Origin: Yersinia enterocolitica subsp. enterocolitica
GTDB lineage: Bacteria > Pseudomonadota > Gammaproteobacteria > Enterobacterales > Enterobacteriaceae
Assembly: GCF_901472495.1 (NCBI RefSeq)
Contig: NZ_LR590469.1
Location: 3,100,001 to 3,164,000 of the forward strand
Direction of reading: 5' to 3'
Length of the DNA: 64,000 nucleotides
The notes under the pieces were generated by a model, which was given only the letters and a program-made list of their open reading frames with translations, did no database searches and had not been told where the DNA came from. Made by a program: the position numbers and the translations under genes. This document shows positions 1 to 9,091 of this stretch, in pieces; position 1 is the stretch's first letter, and each line of letters begins with the position of its first letter.

Positions 1-865
1 GGTAACCACCCGTAAACAGCAGTGGCCGGAGCTTTGCGTATTTGCTTTTGATCACCGCAAACAATTGGCTGATATGGCGCGTGAAGCGGGTGTGAGTGAA
101 GAGCGCATCCCCAAACTCAAAACATTATTACTACAAGCAGCGCAGCAAGCGGCTCAAGAGTCAGGTCTGGAACATAAGAGTGGCATTCTGGCAGATACCA
201 CTTACGGCCAGGAAGCGCTCAACACCATTACCGGTCAAGGGTGGTGGATAGGTCGCCCCGTTGAGTTACCCAGCTCAAGGCCATTACGCCTTGAACATGG
301 CAATATCGGCTCCCAACTCATTGATTGGCCGCTGGAACATGTCGTGAAGTGCCTGGTATTTTATCATCCCAAAGACAGTGCGGAGCTGCGCCAGCAGCAG
401 GATGAGCTGATTCAGGATGTTTACCGTGGATGCTGTAAGTCGGGGCATGAATTACTGTTGGAAGTGATTTTACCCGAAGATAATAAAGACAAAGATGAGC
501 GTTACTACATTGAAACTATGGCACATTTCTATGCCCTAGGTATTCAACCAGATTGGTGGAAACTGCCGCCACTAAGTGCTGAAAACTGGCAAAAAGTAGG
601 TAAATTGATTGAAACTCAAGACCCCTATTGTCGAGGTGTATTGATTCTTGGGTTAGATTCTCCGGAAGCTATATTAAAGGCAGGCTTTGCCGCTGCGGCA
701 AAAGCACCTTGGGTTAAAGGTTTTGCTGTCGGTCGCACCATCTTCGGCCAGGCATCACGTCATTGGCTGCACGGTGAGATAAATGATGCCGAGTTGATCG
801 CGCAAGTGAAACAAAATTATCAAACGCTGATAGGCTATTGGCGAGATTATCGTCCAGTCATCTGA
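1..865 (+). CDS. iolC: IolC C-terminal part (DUF2090 domain), cut by the window start
   Basis: The reading frame is open from base 2 to the TGA at 863-865, so the gene begins outside the window. About 287 residues are visible. They match the DUF2090 domain that forms the C-terminal half of proteobacterial IolC, where a PfkB-type 5-dehydro-2-deoxygluconokinase is fused to a 5-dehydro-2-deoxyphosphogluconate aldolase-like domain. A characteristic block (WPELCVFAFDHR) lies at the left edge and a glycine/alanine-rich VKGFAVGRTIFG block near residue 240. In inositol breakdown this protein phosphorylates 2-deoxy-5-keto-gluconate and is thought to cleave the product. An iolR regulator follows in the same direction, and iolB and iolA lie just beyond on the other strand, which supports the assignment. 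The first ATG in the visible frame (base 74) is internal. Confidence 0.85.
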   Translation, partial: VTTRKQQWPELCVFAFDHRKQLADMAREAGVSEERIPKLKTLLLQAAQQAAQESGLEHKSGILADTTYGQEALNTITGQGWWIGRPVELPSSRPLRLEHGNIGSQLIDWPLEHVVKCLVFYHPKDSAELRQQQDELIQDVYRGCCKSGHELLLEVILPEDNKDKDERYYIETMAHFYALGIQPDWWKLPPLSAENWQKVGKLIETQDPYCRGVLILGLDSPEAILKAGFAAAAKAPWVKGFAVGRTIFGQASRHWLHGEINDAELIAQVKQNYQTLIGYWRDYRPVI

Positions 866-1076
866 ATTTAAAACAGCTTTAGTGGCGCTGGCGTGGAAAA
901 CGTCGGCGCTATTATGCTGCTATCTGCATGGTTTATTCCTTATTAGCCTGAAAAAATCCTGATTTCTGTCAAACTTAATAAAGTAATATCTTTTGCTTAT
1001 AGCCGTTTCCTTTATCATGGTTTAGTGAACGGTTTTAATTCGCAATGAAATAAAAGCAAATGCGAATATCAACAAA

Positions 1077-1089
1077 TGAAACTTTCCAA
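1077..1089. promoter_or_regulatory. Candidate IolR operator upstream of iolR
   Basis: TGAAACTTTCCAA lies about 60 bases before the iolR start, in the 284-base gap after iolC. Read on the other strand it is TTGGAAAGTTTCA, which resembles TTGGAAAAAAAGTTTCAA in front of iolA (4646-4663). A motif shared by the regulator promoter and a target promoter suggests the site bound by this RpiR-family protein. This is inference from two or three sites; no binding data are visible. The rest of the gap is AT-rich and shows no convincing gene. Confidence 0.4.
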
Positions 1090-1149
1090 CCATCTGTTAG
1101 AATAGCTGACAGATAACCCCTGAATTTTCCTCTGCCGTGGGCCGAATGG

Positions 1150-1983
1150 ATGAATAACCCGACTCAACTATCATTGCTACAAGACCAAATTCGTCATCGT
1201 TATGAGACGTTAAGCAAACGCTTAAAACAAGTTGCCCGTTATATCCTGGATAACAGTAACAGCATTGCATTTGATACAGTTGCTTCCATTGCGGCCCAAG
1301 CCAGTGTGCCACCATCAACCTTAATCCGGTTTGCAAATGCCTTTGGTTTCAGTGGTTTTAACGAAATGAAACAAGTATTCCGTCAACATCTGATGGAAGA
1401 AACCGTTAACTATACCGAACGCGCACGGTTATTCCGTCAAACCTCAACTGATGGCAATACCGCACCAGAAAAACCGGCTGAAATACTGAATGTATTTACG
1501 ATGGTCAATGCGCAAGCTCTACAGCAACTGGCGGTGCAAACCAGCGCCGAACAATTAGATAGAGCCGTCGAATTGTTAAACAATGCTGAAAATATCTATG
1601 TAATTGGTTTGCGTCGTTCTTTTAGCGTGGCTTCTTACCTAACCTATGCATTACGCCATTTGGAGCGCCGGGCTTTTCTGATTGATGGGCTTGGTGGAAT
1701 GTTTGCTGAACAACTGAGCATGGTAAAACCCAAAGACGTCGTGATTGCTATCAGTTACTCACCCTATGCACAAGAAGCCTTGGAACTGGTGGAATTGGGT
1801 GCAAAAAGTGGTGCGCAGCAAATTGCGATTACAGATAGCCAGGTTAGCCCATTAGCGGCTTTCAGCGATGTCTGTTTTGTGGTGCGGGAAGCACAAGTTG
1901 ACGGGTTCCGTTCACAGGTTGCCTCTATGTGCCTGGCACAAACCTTAGCCGTTTCATTAGCATTGAATAACGCCAAAGCATAA
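1150..1983 (+). CDS. iolR: RpiR/MurR-family regulator of inositol genes
   Basis: A 277-residue protein with the two RpiR-family domains: an N-terminal helix-turn-helix (about residues 1-80, with ASVPPSTLIRFANAFGFSGF as the recognition region) and a C-terminal SIS sugar-phosphate-binding domain (about 130-260, starting near NIYVIGLRRSFSVA). The ATG at 1150 is chosen because the domain begins a few residues later; the ATG at 1146 is out of frame. Location between iolC and iolB/iolA makes it the likely repressor of inositol catabolism, relieved by a phosphorylated inositol intermediate, as known for IolR in related enterobacteria. It may also control its own promoter through the site at 1077-1089. 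The family assignment is firm; the ligand is inferred. Confidence 0.85.
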   Translation: MNNPTQLSLLQDQIRHRYETLSKRLKQVARYILDNSNSIAFDTVASIAAQASVPPSTLIRFANAFGFSGFNEMKQVFRQHLMEETVNYTERARLFRQTSTDGNTAPEKPAEILNVFTMVNAQALQQLAVQTSAEQLDRAVELLNNAENIYVIGLRRSFSVASYLTYALRHLERRAFLIDGLGGMFAEQLSMVKPKDVVIAISYSPYAQEALELVELGAKSGAQQIAITDSQVSPLAAFSDVCFVVREAQVDGFRSQVASMCLAQTLAVSLALNNAKA

Positions 1984-2030
1984 CTCCTCAGGCGCTTCCA
2001 AGCCAGATGTAGCTTGTGGCGAGCAATAAA

Positions 2031-2053
2031 ATGGGTAGGATCTATCTACCCAT
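2031..2053. terminator. Hairpin between convergent iolR and iolB
   Basis: ATGGGTAG and CTACCCAT form a perfect 8-bp stem with a 7-base loop in the 94-base gap between the 3' ends of iolR and iolB. There is no long T-run, so it is a moderate candidate for a bidirectional terminator. Confidence 0.5.
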
Positions 2054-2077
2054 TCAATTCATACTTTAAAGCGCGGC

Positions 2078-2902
2078 TTAGCTTTTTTCTACCGGATATT
2101 GATCACTGTTGATCCATGCATGATCTTTTTCCCAGGTAAATTTCCATAACCGTACTGGCCCCGCCATCACATTCAAATAATAGTTGTCATAGCCAGCCAA
2201 TGTCGCCACTGGGTGGTAACCTTTTGGCACTTTTACGACATCTCGGTTATAAACTGGCATACATTCATCCAGTGAGCGGTCGTCGGTATATACCCGCTGC
2301 ATGCAAAAACCTTGCTCTGGATTTAACCGGTGATAGTAAGTTTCTTCCAGATAAGTTTCATCTGTCGCATTTTCCTGATCATGTTTATGACTGGGGTATG
2401 AACTGGTATTCCCCTCATCAGTATAAACCTCAACCACCAGCAAACTGTCTGCGGGTTTATCGTCAGGCAAGATATTATGTACTAACCGCTGGTTACGCCC
2501 CTTACCTCGCCGCTCTACTCCTACATCTGCTGGCGTAATCAGACGAGAGGGTAAATGGCTATTACCGGGCGCACGGCAGACCGCCAATTCCAAATCGGTC
2601 TCTGCCACGACTTTCACACGATCATGGTGTGGAACATAAACAGAATAAGGCGGTGTTCGTTCGAACGGGCTCATGCGTTTGCCAATATGCGGATATTCAG
2701 CGTGCTGTGTTGATACCGAGGCAATTCCAGCAACTAAGACCAGACAGAGTTCATTTTCAGCACTCTCCAGCACCATTGCCTTTCCAGCCGTAAGCCGATA
2801 GACATCAAACCCAACAAAACGCCAGCCGGCATTCTCCGGTGAAATATGCTGAATACGCCCATTTGCATCTGGCGGCTGACATTTGGCAAGCAGTGACGAC
2901 AT
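2078..2902 (-). CDS. iolB: 5-deoxy-glucuronate isomerase
   Basis: A 274-residue protein of the IolB family, close to the usual length (about 270). IolB is a cytoplasmic cupin-type enzyme converting 5-deoxy-glucuronate to 2-deoxy-5-keto-gluconate in myo-inositol breakdown. Family features visible are the start (MSSLLAKC), the SSYPSHKHD stretch with clustered histidines, the EETYYHRLNPEQGF block and a C-terminal GYHPVATLAGYDNYYLNV segment; the histidines and glutamates are the expected metal ligands. The gene is downstream of iolA on the same strand with a 55-base gap, so the two are probably cotranscribed. Its product is the substrate of the kinase domain of IolC, encoded at the left edge. Confidence 0.93.
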   Translation of the reverse strand: MSSLLAKCQPPDANGRIQHISPENAGWRFVGFDVYRLTAGKAMVLESAENELCLVLVAGIASVSTQHAEYPHIGKRMSPFERTPPYSVYVPHHDRVKVVAETDLELAVCRAPGNSHLPSRLITPADVGVERRGKGRNQRLVHNILPDDKPADSLLVVEVYTDEGNTSSYPSHKHDQENATDETYLEETYYHRLNPEQGFCMQRVYTDDRSLDECMPVYNRDVVKVPKGYHPVATLAGYDNYYLNVMAGPVRLWKFTWEKDHAWINSDQYPVEKS

Positions 2903-2957
2903 GATGACTCTCCTGTTAACAACATGAAATTATTCTAACGAACACCCTCAGGTAGCA

Positions 2958-4463
2958 TTAACCCAGCGTTGGCATACTGTATTCTGAAACAGTTTGCTGA
3001 CCTGTTGGCCAACGGGCTGTGGTTGTTTTCATGCGGGTGTAGAAACGCACCCCATCAGTGCCATGCACATTTAATGCACCGAACACGGAACGTTTCCAAC
3101 CACCAAAACTGTGAAACGCCATTGGTACTGGAACAGGCACATTGACGCCAACCATCCCAGCCTGAACCTCATGCACAAACTGCCGTGCATAGTGGCCGCT
3201 ACTGGTAAAAATCGCACTCCCATTACCAAACTCATGACTATTCACCGTACTAATTGCCGTTTGATAATCAGGTACTCTGACAATCCCTAACACTGGGCCA
3301 AAGATTTCTTCCTGGTAAATCTTCATTTTCGGAGTGACATGATCAAACAGGGTGCCGCCTACATAGTACCCTTGCTCATAACCAGCAACTTTATAATGAC
3401 GGCCATCTGTGACTAATGTCGCACCTTCTTTAACACCTTGATCAATATAGCCAAGTACCTTTTTCTGATGAGCCGCTGAAATGAGCGGTCCCATTTCATT
3501 CTCTTCCCCGCCTTGCTGTATACCTGGGCCGACACGCAGGCGAGCAATGAGTGGTTTTAACTTTTCAATTAATTTATCAGCGGTACTGTCGCCGACTACT
3601 ACCGCAATCGGCAGTGCCATACAGCGCTCGCCTGCTGATCCAAACGCACCACCCATTAATGCATTTACGGTCGCATCCAAATCAGCATCTGGCATGATGA
3701 TCGCCTGATTTTTCGCCGCACCAAAGGCTTGTACACGTTTACCGTGCGCACTGGCAGTGGTGTAAATATGTTCAGCAACAGTAGAAGAACCGACAAAGCT
3801 TACGGCTTGAATTCGTGGATCTGTGCATAGTTGGGCAGCACTTTCATTTGAACAGTGAATAACATTGAATACGCCATCAGGCAAACCCGCTTCCGTCAGC
3901 AATTCAGCTAAACGAACTGACGCTGAAGGGTCCAATGCTGGCGGTTTCAGAATAAAGGTATTACCGCACGTTAACGCAATGGGGAACATCCACATGGGTA
4001 CCATCGCAGGGAAGTTAAAAGGGGTTATCCCGGCCACAACACCCAAAGGCTGCATCATTGAAAAGCTATCAACTCCGGTACCGACATCAGCGGAATATTC
4101 ACCTTTCAATAAATGCGGGATACCACAGGCGAACTCGACGACTTCCAGACCACGAGTGATTTCGCCCAAAGCATCCGAATAGACCTTGCCATGTTCGCGA
4201 ACAATCAACTCCGCCAATTCATCGCGGTGTTGTTCAATCAGGGTTTTAAAGTTGAACATAATGCGAGCGCGGCGCAGAGGGGTGGTTCGTGACCAATCGG
4301 CAAAGGCCTGATGAGCTACGCCAATAGCATGATGAACTTCTTCAGCTGTACTTTGCGTGACCTGGCTTTCAACCTTACCGGTGGCTGGATTATGAATATC
4401 GGCAGTTTGATTGCTGGAACTCAGGGAATTCTTCCCACCGATAAAGTTACTTACGATTTTCAT
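2958..4463 (-). CDS. iolA: CoA-acylating methylmalonate-semialdehyde dehydrogenase (IolA/MmsA)
   Basis: A 501-residue aldehyde dehydrogenase of the MmsA/IolA family. It oxidises malonate semialdehyde (and methylmalonate semialdehyde) to acetyl-CoA (propionyl-CoA) with NAD and CoA, the last step of the inositol pathway. The nucleotide-binding core is intact: GITPFNFPAMVPMW at about 145-158, ILKPP at 171-175, the glycine loop VGSS at 224-227, and the catalytic cysteine C281 in SAGERC. MmsA proteins lack the general-base glutamate of hydrolytic ALDHs, and the AFGAAKN segment near 246-252 fits this. The promoter region to its right contains candidate IolR sites. The IolA name rests on context, since valine-pathway MmsA is nearly identical. 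Confidence 0.92.
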   Translation of the reverse strand: MKIVSNFIGGKNSLSSSNQTADIHNPATGKVESQVTQSTAEEVHHAIGVAHQAFADWSRTTPLRRARIMFNFKTLIEQHRDELAELIVREHGKVYSDALGEITRGLEVVEFACGIPHLLKGEYSADVGTGVDSFSMMQPLGVVAGITPFNFPAMVPMWMFPIALTCGNTFILKPPALDPSASVRLAELLTEAGLPDGVFNVIHCSNESAAQLCTDPRIQAVSFVGSSTVAEHIYTTASAHGKRVQAFGAAKNQAIIMPDADLDATVNALMGGAFGSAGERCMALPIAVVVGDSTADKLIEKLKPLIARLRVGPGIQQGGEENEMGPLISAAHQKKVLGYIDQGVKEGATLVTDGRHYKVAGYEQGYYVGGTLFDHVTPKMKIYQEEIFGPVLGIVRVPDYQTAISTVNSHEFGNGSAIFTSSGHYARQFVHEVQAGMVGVNVPVPVPMAFHSFGGWKRSVFGALNVHGTDGVRFYTRMKTTTARWPTGQQTVSEYSMPTLG

Positions 4464-5007
4464 GTCTCACCCTCTTCTCAATAGCTGCTATCGCAGGGTT
4501 CGCCCAAAGTGACTTAAATCAGACAACTCATAACGAACCATACGCTCAATCAATAAGGGCTATCTTGTTGTGGGACCAAAATAGCCAACAAGGCGACCAG
4601 CCGCCAGACAGGCGAAAAACCAGCCGATATGCAGACTCTATGCTATTGGAAAAAAAGTTTCAAATAACTTTGTTTGGAAATTTTGTTTTGTGCGATGTAT
4701 CGCAAGTTCCTGCAAGGAGAAAAGGTAAAAACCAAAAAAGCCAGATAGCCCACGCAATGCCACCATCAGCCTGCAACGTTCTACTGCTCTGCCACAAATA
4801 AGCTGTTAATGTTAAAAAAACCAACCAGAGTAATGAGAGCTAAATGAATTTTACCCACCTAATATTTGAGTTTAATCGATACATTTATGTTTCGTTATAT
4901 TATTTAAATGAAATAAATATTTCCATTTTGACCAATATCCCGAAGCAATTTCTCATGTATTTCTATCGCAACAGGAGCTGGCACTATGCCAATAGGTTGG
5001 TACTCTC
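4464..5007. other. 544-base intergenic region with candidate IolR sites
   Basis: The region lies between the 5' end of iolA and the 3' end of the MFS gene. Two purine-rich motifs, TTGGAAAAAAAGTTTCAA (4646-4663) and TTTGGAAATTTTG (4673-4685), resemble the site upstream of iolR. The part from about 4800 to 4970 is very AT-rich. Short open frames here have no recognisable domains and overlap the candidate control region, so no gene is called. Confidence 0.5.
4646..4663. promoter_or_regulatory. Candidate IolR operator upstream of iolA
   Basis: TTGGAA, six bases, TTTCAA is an imperfect inverted repeat (TTGRAA/TTYCAA), with a second TTTGGAAATTTT copy 10 bases further on. A related motif precedes iolR. 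Distance to the iolA start is about 180 bases. Confidence 0.4.
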
Positions 5008-6222
5008 TCATTTGGCTCGAAGCCCTCCCCAGCGCACAGCCAAGCTAGCGGCCCCTGCCAGAGTGATTAAGGCGACTACGCCAGTCCATCCCATTTTTTC
5101 CAACATCAAGCTACCTAAGGCGGAGCCAACAGCCATCCCGATAAATACACAGGTAAATAACAGTGCATTAAGCCGACTGCGAGCCGCCGGCTCCAAACTA
5201 TAAATAATGGTTTGATGGGCTACCAGCGTGGCCTGCACACCAAAATCAAACCCAATGGCGCTGAGCACAATAAGTCCTATCTGGAGATGAAATGGCAACA
5301 GTGGCAAAAGGAACAAAGCAGCAAAGGAGAGTGTCGCCAGGCTTGCACCAATCAACGTAACCACTTGCGACCCCCGGCGGTCTGCCAATGAACCGGCTAA
5401 TGGTGCAGCTAATGCACCTGCGGCACCGGCAAGACCAAACGCACCCGCTACAGCACTGCCAAGGTGATAAGTATCCTGCAACATTACCGCCAGTGTTGAC
5501 CAGAAAGCACTAAACCCTACAGACAGTAGCCCTTGTGATAACGCCGCCCGACGTAAATCTTTAAACTGTAGCCATAAATGGCTCATTGAGGCGAGTAACG
5601 CCGGATAACTCAGTGCTGAGGTTGCCGGTACACGCGGTAAACTGCGCCATATCACCAGCGTTATCATAATGACTGATAGTGCAGCCCCCATATAAAGCGA
5701 GCGCCAACCAAAGTACTCTGCAACAAAGCCACTTAATACCCGTGACAGTAAAATGCCCAGTAGTAAGCCTGTCATAATAGTACCGACCATTTTCCCCCGC
5801 TGCGCTGCCGAGACTAATGTTGCAGACGCTGGGACAATATCCTGTGCCATTGTTGCGGCAATCCCGATAACAAAACTGGTTACCAGCAATGCATTTATAC
5901 CAGGAACAAAACCACTGAATAGCAAAGCAGCCGTCAGCAGAATACCCTTTAATAAGATAATAATTCGGCGGTCATGGCGATCGCCCAATGGGGCAAGTAA
6001 CAATATCCCCAAAGCATAACCAATCTGTGTCAGCGTCGGTACTAAGCCAACCGCTCCTACGCTGGCGTGTAAATCAGAACCCATAACACCCAACAGCGGC
6101 TGGCTATAATAAATTGATGCGACGCTAAGGCCTGCACCAGTTGCCAACATCAGAACTTTGCTGCCGGAAAGGGTTTTCTCAGCACTTTCAGTGTGAGTTG
6201 ATGCGGTTTGAATGACTGACAT
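5008..6222 (-). CDS. MFS transporter, probable drug or metabolite efflux permease
   Basis: A 404-residue integral membrane protein of the major facilitator superfamily with about 12 hydrophobic segments and a short hydrophilic N-terminus (about 25 residues). The loop 2-3 signature appears as APLGDRHDRR near residue 80 and the half-repeat ADRRGSQ near 285. The first membrane segment carries SVASIYYSQPLLGVM, typical of the small DHA1-type proteobacterial efflux transporters. Substrate cannot be read from the sequence. A LysR-family gene starts 95 bases away on the opposite strand, the common arrangement for an efflux pump and its regulator. The isolated gene has no adjacent membrane-fusion or outer-membrane partner. 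Confidence 0.8.
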   Translation of the reverse strand: MSVIQTASTHTESAEKTLSGSKVLMLATGAGLSVASIYYSQPLLGVMGSDLHASVGAVGLVPTLTQIGYALGILLLAPLGDRHDRRIIILLKGILLTAALLFSGFVPGINALLVTSFVIGIAATMAQDIVPASATLVSAAQRGKMVGTIMTGLLLGILLSRVLSGFVAEYFGWRSLYMGAALSVIMITLVIWRSLPRVPATSALSYPALLASMSHLWLQFKDLRRAALSQGLLSVGFSAFWSTLAVMLQDTYHLGSAVAGAFGLAGAAGALAAPLAGSLADRRGSQVVTLIGASLATLSFAALFLLPLLPFHLQIGLIVLSAIGFDFGVQATLVAHQTIIYSLEPAARSRLNALLFTCVFIGMAVGSALGSLMLEKMGWTGVVALITLAGAASLAVRWGGLRAK

Positions 6223-6304
6223 GATGGCTACCTGTAATGATATTGAGGCTGCATTTTTACGTGTGCAAACCTATCTTGGTAGTCGCCTGGAGAGTAAAAC
6301 TGTT

Positions 6305-6319
6305 ATACGCTTAACGTAT
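6305..6319. promoter_or_regulatory. Palindromic operator over the LysR start codon
   Basis: ATACG-CTTAA-CGTAT is a perfect 5-bp inverted repeat with a 5-base spacer, and its right arm includes the first bases of the ATG at 6318. It sits in the 95-base divergent gap between the LysR gene and the MFS gene, the usual place for a LysR box that mediates autorepression and control of the divergent target. Confidence 0.5.
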
Positions 6320-7271
6320 GACAGAACCTAATGTACCTGGCATCGACCGTATAGAGTTGATGCAAACATTTATTCGTATCATCGAGGCTGGCAGTTTGTC
6401 TGCGGCCGCAGCACGCCTGGGTACTAGCCAGCCGACTATCAGCCGCCGTTTGCAGACATTAGAGCGGTTGCTTGGCCTGAAATTATTGCAGCGAACCACG
6501 CATATCATGAAGTTGACAGATGATGGCGAACGTTGCTATTCCCATGCCAAACAGCTTATTGAGAGCTGGAATACGATGGAAGATGACTTACGTGGTGCGA
6601 CTGATGAACCTAGAGGGCTACTGCGCGTTTTGGTGCCACATGCTTTCGGGCAAGACCAATTAATCAAGCCACTCAAAGACTTCCTGCACCAATACCCGAA
6701 AATGTCCGTTGAATGGATGCTAAATGATCGCCGCCCCGACTTTATTGCCGAAGGTATTGATTGTGCTATTCAAGTTGGCTCAGTAACGGATCCCTCTGTT
6801 GTCGCTATCCTGCTGGCCGAAGTGCCACGTATCGTGGTTGCCGCGCCTGAATTGTTGGATAATCAGCCGCTACCCACACACCCCGAGCAATTACAGGATT
6901 TTCACTGGTTGGCATTGAATACGTTTTACCGTAATGAAGTTGTTCTGAGCCATAAAACAAATGGTGAAATGCATCGTTTTTCCATACAACCGCAATTAAG
7001 TACCGACAGCCTGTATGCATTACGAAACGCCGCGCTGACAGGATTAGGTGCCGGGATCGCGTCAACATGGGTAGTAAATGATGATATCAAGCAAGGGCGG
7101 TTAGTTCATCTGACACCGGACTGGCATGGATTACCTCTACCAATCTATTTAGTTTACCCGCACGCCAGCTATTATCCTGCCAGATTACGAGCATTTCTTG
7201 ATATTATGCGCCAGGCTATGCCACAGCTGGCCGGAACACAGATCCCCACCAAAAAACGCAAAGATAAATAA
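6318..7271 (+). CDS. LysR-family transcriptional regulator of the divergent MFS gene
   Basis: A 317-residue LysR-type regulator. The N-terminal winged helix-turn-helix spans about residues 8-70 (AGSLSAAAARLGTSQPTISRR), followed by the linker helix and a periplasmic-binding-protein-like effector domain (about 95-300). The effector domain has the RPDFIAEGIDCAIQVG motif typical of the CrgA/DsdC-like branch that often controls efflux or redox genes. The start at 6318 gives about 15 residues before the helix-turn-helix and overlaps a palindrome suited to autorepression. The inducer is unknown. A purely local role, controlling the divergent transporter, is inferred from gene arrangement. Confidence 0.85.
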   Translation: MTEPNVPGIDRIELMQTFIRIIEAGSLSAAAARLGTSQPTISRRLQTLERLLGLKLLQRTTHIMKLTDDGERCYSHAKQLIESWNTMEDDLRGATDEPRGLLRVLVPHAFGQDQLIKPLKDFLHQYPKMSVEWMLNDRRPDFIAEGIDCAIQVGSVTDPSVVAILLAEVPRIVVAAPELLDNQPLPTHPEQLQDFHWLALNTFYRNEVVLSHKTNGEMHRFSIQPQLSTDSLYALRNAALTGLGAGIASTWVVNDDIKQGRLVHLTPDWHGLPLPIYLVYPHASYYPARLRAFLDIMRQAMPQLAGTQIPTKKRKDK

Positions 7272-7422
7272 CAGCAAGGCTAATTTTATTAATCCTCAGA
7301 TTATTAAAAAACATATTGTTTTACCTATGGTACATATTCCAAGAAAGAAACATATTTTCGCGTGACAATAATATAATGTTTTGTAATCTTTATTAGCACT
7401 TTAAAAATATGAGTATCCTACA

Positions 7423-8220
7423 ATGATAAAACTAATAATTACCGATCTGGATGGCACTTTTCTTGATGAGAAAGGGGATTACAATCGAGAAATGTTTCAG
7501 GACGTCAAAAAAATCATGACACAGAAAGGTGTTCACTTTGCGATATGTACCGGTAAACAATGTGAGCGTGTAGAGGAACTATTCAAGGACGATGCTGAAC
7601 AGTTCTGGATTCTGGGTGATAGTGCCACCAGAATAAAATATAAAGGTGAATATGTTTATCAGTCTCTGATTAACAATCAACTTGGGCTGAATATCATTAG
7701 CAAACTAGAAGCCATTAATAAAGAACCCGTCATCATTGCTTGTACAACAGAGGGCGCTTTTATTAAGAGTTCTGTTTCTAAAGAAATGGAAAGTAAAATT
7801 AAAAAGTCATATGCCAAAGTGACAAGAGTCGATGATTTTCATCACGTGAATCATGATTTTGTCAAAATATCCATTTATGACGAAAAAGGTCGCTGCCCTG
7901 GTTTCAAACCTCATCTTCATGAATTCTTTGATAAAGCCTATATCGTTGTTTCTGAAGATGCCTGGATTGATATTGCTGATATCGGCGTGCATAAAGGGCA
8001 TACAGTAGAAATCCTACAGAATTTATTAAATGTTAATAAAGACGAGACCATGGTGTTTGGTGATGGGCTGAATGATATTGAATTAATGGAAAGAGCGACC
8101 TTCAGTTTCGCCATGCGTAATGCTTTTGAAGAAACTAAATCTGCTGCAAATTTCATCACAGGCAGAAATACAGAGAGTGCCGTTATGTTAACCATTCAAA
8201 GGATACTGACTCTGCAATAA
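7423..8220 (+). CDS. Cof-type HAD-IIB family sugar-phosphate phosphatase
   Basis: A 265-residue haloacid-dehalogenase-superfamily hydrolase. Motif I is DLDGTFLD at residues 8-15 (nucleophile D8, acid/base D10), motif II is ATGT-like CTGK near 47, motif III includes the lysine in IGVHKGHT near 193-198, and motif IV is FGDGLNDIE near 211-219. The cap between motifs II and III is of the alpha/beta IIB type. Family members in E. coli (YbjI, YidA, YwpJ-like) dephosphorylate sugar phosphates or flavin nucleotides; the substrate here is not predictable. The gene stands alone: 151 AT-rich bases before it, and 259 bases to the convergent btuR gene. Confidence 0.85.
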   Translation: MIKLIITDLDGTFLDEKGDYNREMFQDVKKIMTQKGVHFAICTGKQCERVEELFKDDAEQFWILGDSATRIKYKGEYVYQSLINNQLGLNIISKLEAINKEPVIIACTTEGAFIKSSVSKEMESKIKKSYAKVTRVDDFHHVNHDFVKISIYDEKGRCPGFKPHLHEFFDKAYIVVSEDAWIDIADIGVHKGHTVEILQNLLNVNKDETMVFGDGLNDIELMERATFSFAMRNAFEETKSAANFITGRNTESAVMLTIQRILTLQ

Positions 8221-8479
8221 TATAATTGCTCCATTGAGTTGACCGAATTTATCTGAAAGATCAGGGAAAAGCATACGCACTGAGACATATCTGTACTTAC
8301 CGTCTTGGTATTTGCAAATCTATCTCGCTGCGAATAGACCCAACCCTGACCTTCCCACTTTAATATTCCCAGCTTATCGTTAGCACACGCATACCGATGG
8401 AAGCACACAACGTGTGTTCACAACGTGTGTTCACATCTCAATAAATAATCGTTTAAAATCAAATGACTAATCAATTAAC

Positions 8480-9070
8480 TTACCAATCGATACCTTTTTG
8501 TGCCTTAATTCCACTATCAAATGCATGTTTAATTGGCCGCAACTCACTAACCGTATCCGCAAGATCAATAATATTACGGTGACAAGCACGCCCAGTGATA
8601 ATAACGCTTTGATTCTTCGGCCGGTTTTTTAACACGATAATCACCTCATCCAGCGCCAAATAGCCGTAGGTAATCATGTAAGTCAACTCATCCAAAATCA
8701 CCAGCTCATAAGAGGGGTCAGATAACATCCGACAACCCTGTTCCCATACCACTTTTGCCGCAAGGGTATCAGCCGCTTTATCTTGTGTATCCCAGGTAAA
8801 ACCCGTCGCCATAATATGAAACTCGACACCATTGCGTTCCAGCAGGTTGCGTTCACCATTTTCCCATGCCCCCTTGATAAACTGAAGCGCACCGACCCGC
8901 ATACCATGCCCCACCGCGCGGGTGGCTGTCCCAAAAGCAGCCGTAGTTTTCCCTTTACCATTGCCGGTAACTACAATAATGACGCCGCCCGTCTTGGTCG
9001 CATCAGCAACACGTGTCTCAACGTGGTCTTTAAGACGTTGCTGCCGTTGTTGATACCGTTCTTCATGCAC
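8480..9070 (-). CDS. btuR: Corrinoid adenosyltransferase (BtuR/CobO)
   Basis: A 196-residue ATP:cob(I)alamin adenosyltransferase of the CobA/CobO/BtuR class, the usual length. The P-loop GNGKGKTT is at about residues 36-43, and the DELTY and GRACHRNIIDLAD blocks are further family marks. It transfers the adenosyl group of ATP to the cobalt of reduced corrinoids, making adenosylcobalamin in the cytoplasm. It starts 21 bases after the fumarase/mesaconase gene on the same strand and so is probably in its operon. This fits the island: glutamate mutase, encoded nearby, needs adenosylcobalamin. Enterobacteria commonly carry another copy at the btuR-trp locus, so this may be a dedicated second copy; that cannot be checked here. 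Confidence 0.9.
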   Translation of the reverse strand: MHEERYQQRQQRLKDHVETRVADATKTGGVIIVVTGNGKGKTTAAFGTATRAVGHGMRVGALQFIKGAWENGERNLLERNGVEFHIMATGFTWDTQDKAADTLAAKVVWEQGCRMLSDPSYELVILDELTYMITYGYLALDEVIIVLKNRPKNQSVIITGRACHRNIIDLADTVSELRPIKHAFDSGIKAQKGIDW

Positions 9071-9091
9071 AATGAAACCCTCGAATAGGAA

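Noticed and set aside
4565..5203. Short open frames (78 and 119 codons) in the iolA-MFS gap
   Set aside because: No recognisable domain, odd composition, one runs antisense into the end of the MFS gene, and the area holds candidate operators.
8395..8440. Direct repeat ACAACGTGTGTTC twice between the HAD gene and btuR
   Set aside because: Only two short copies and no clear fold with a T-run; too little to call an element or terminator.
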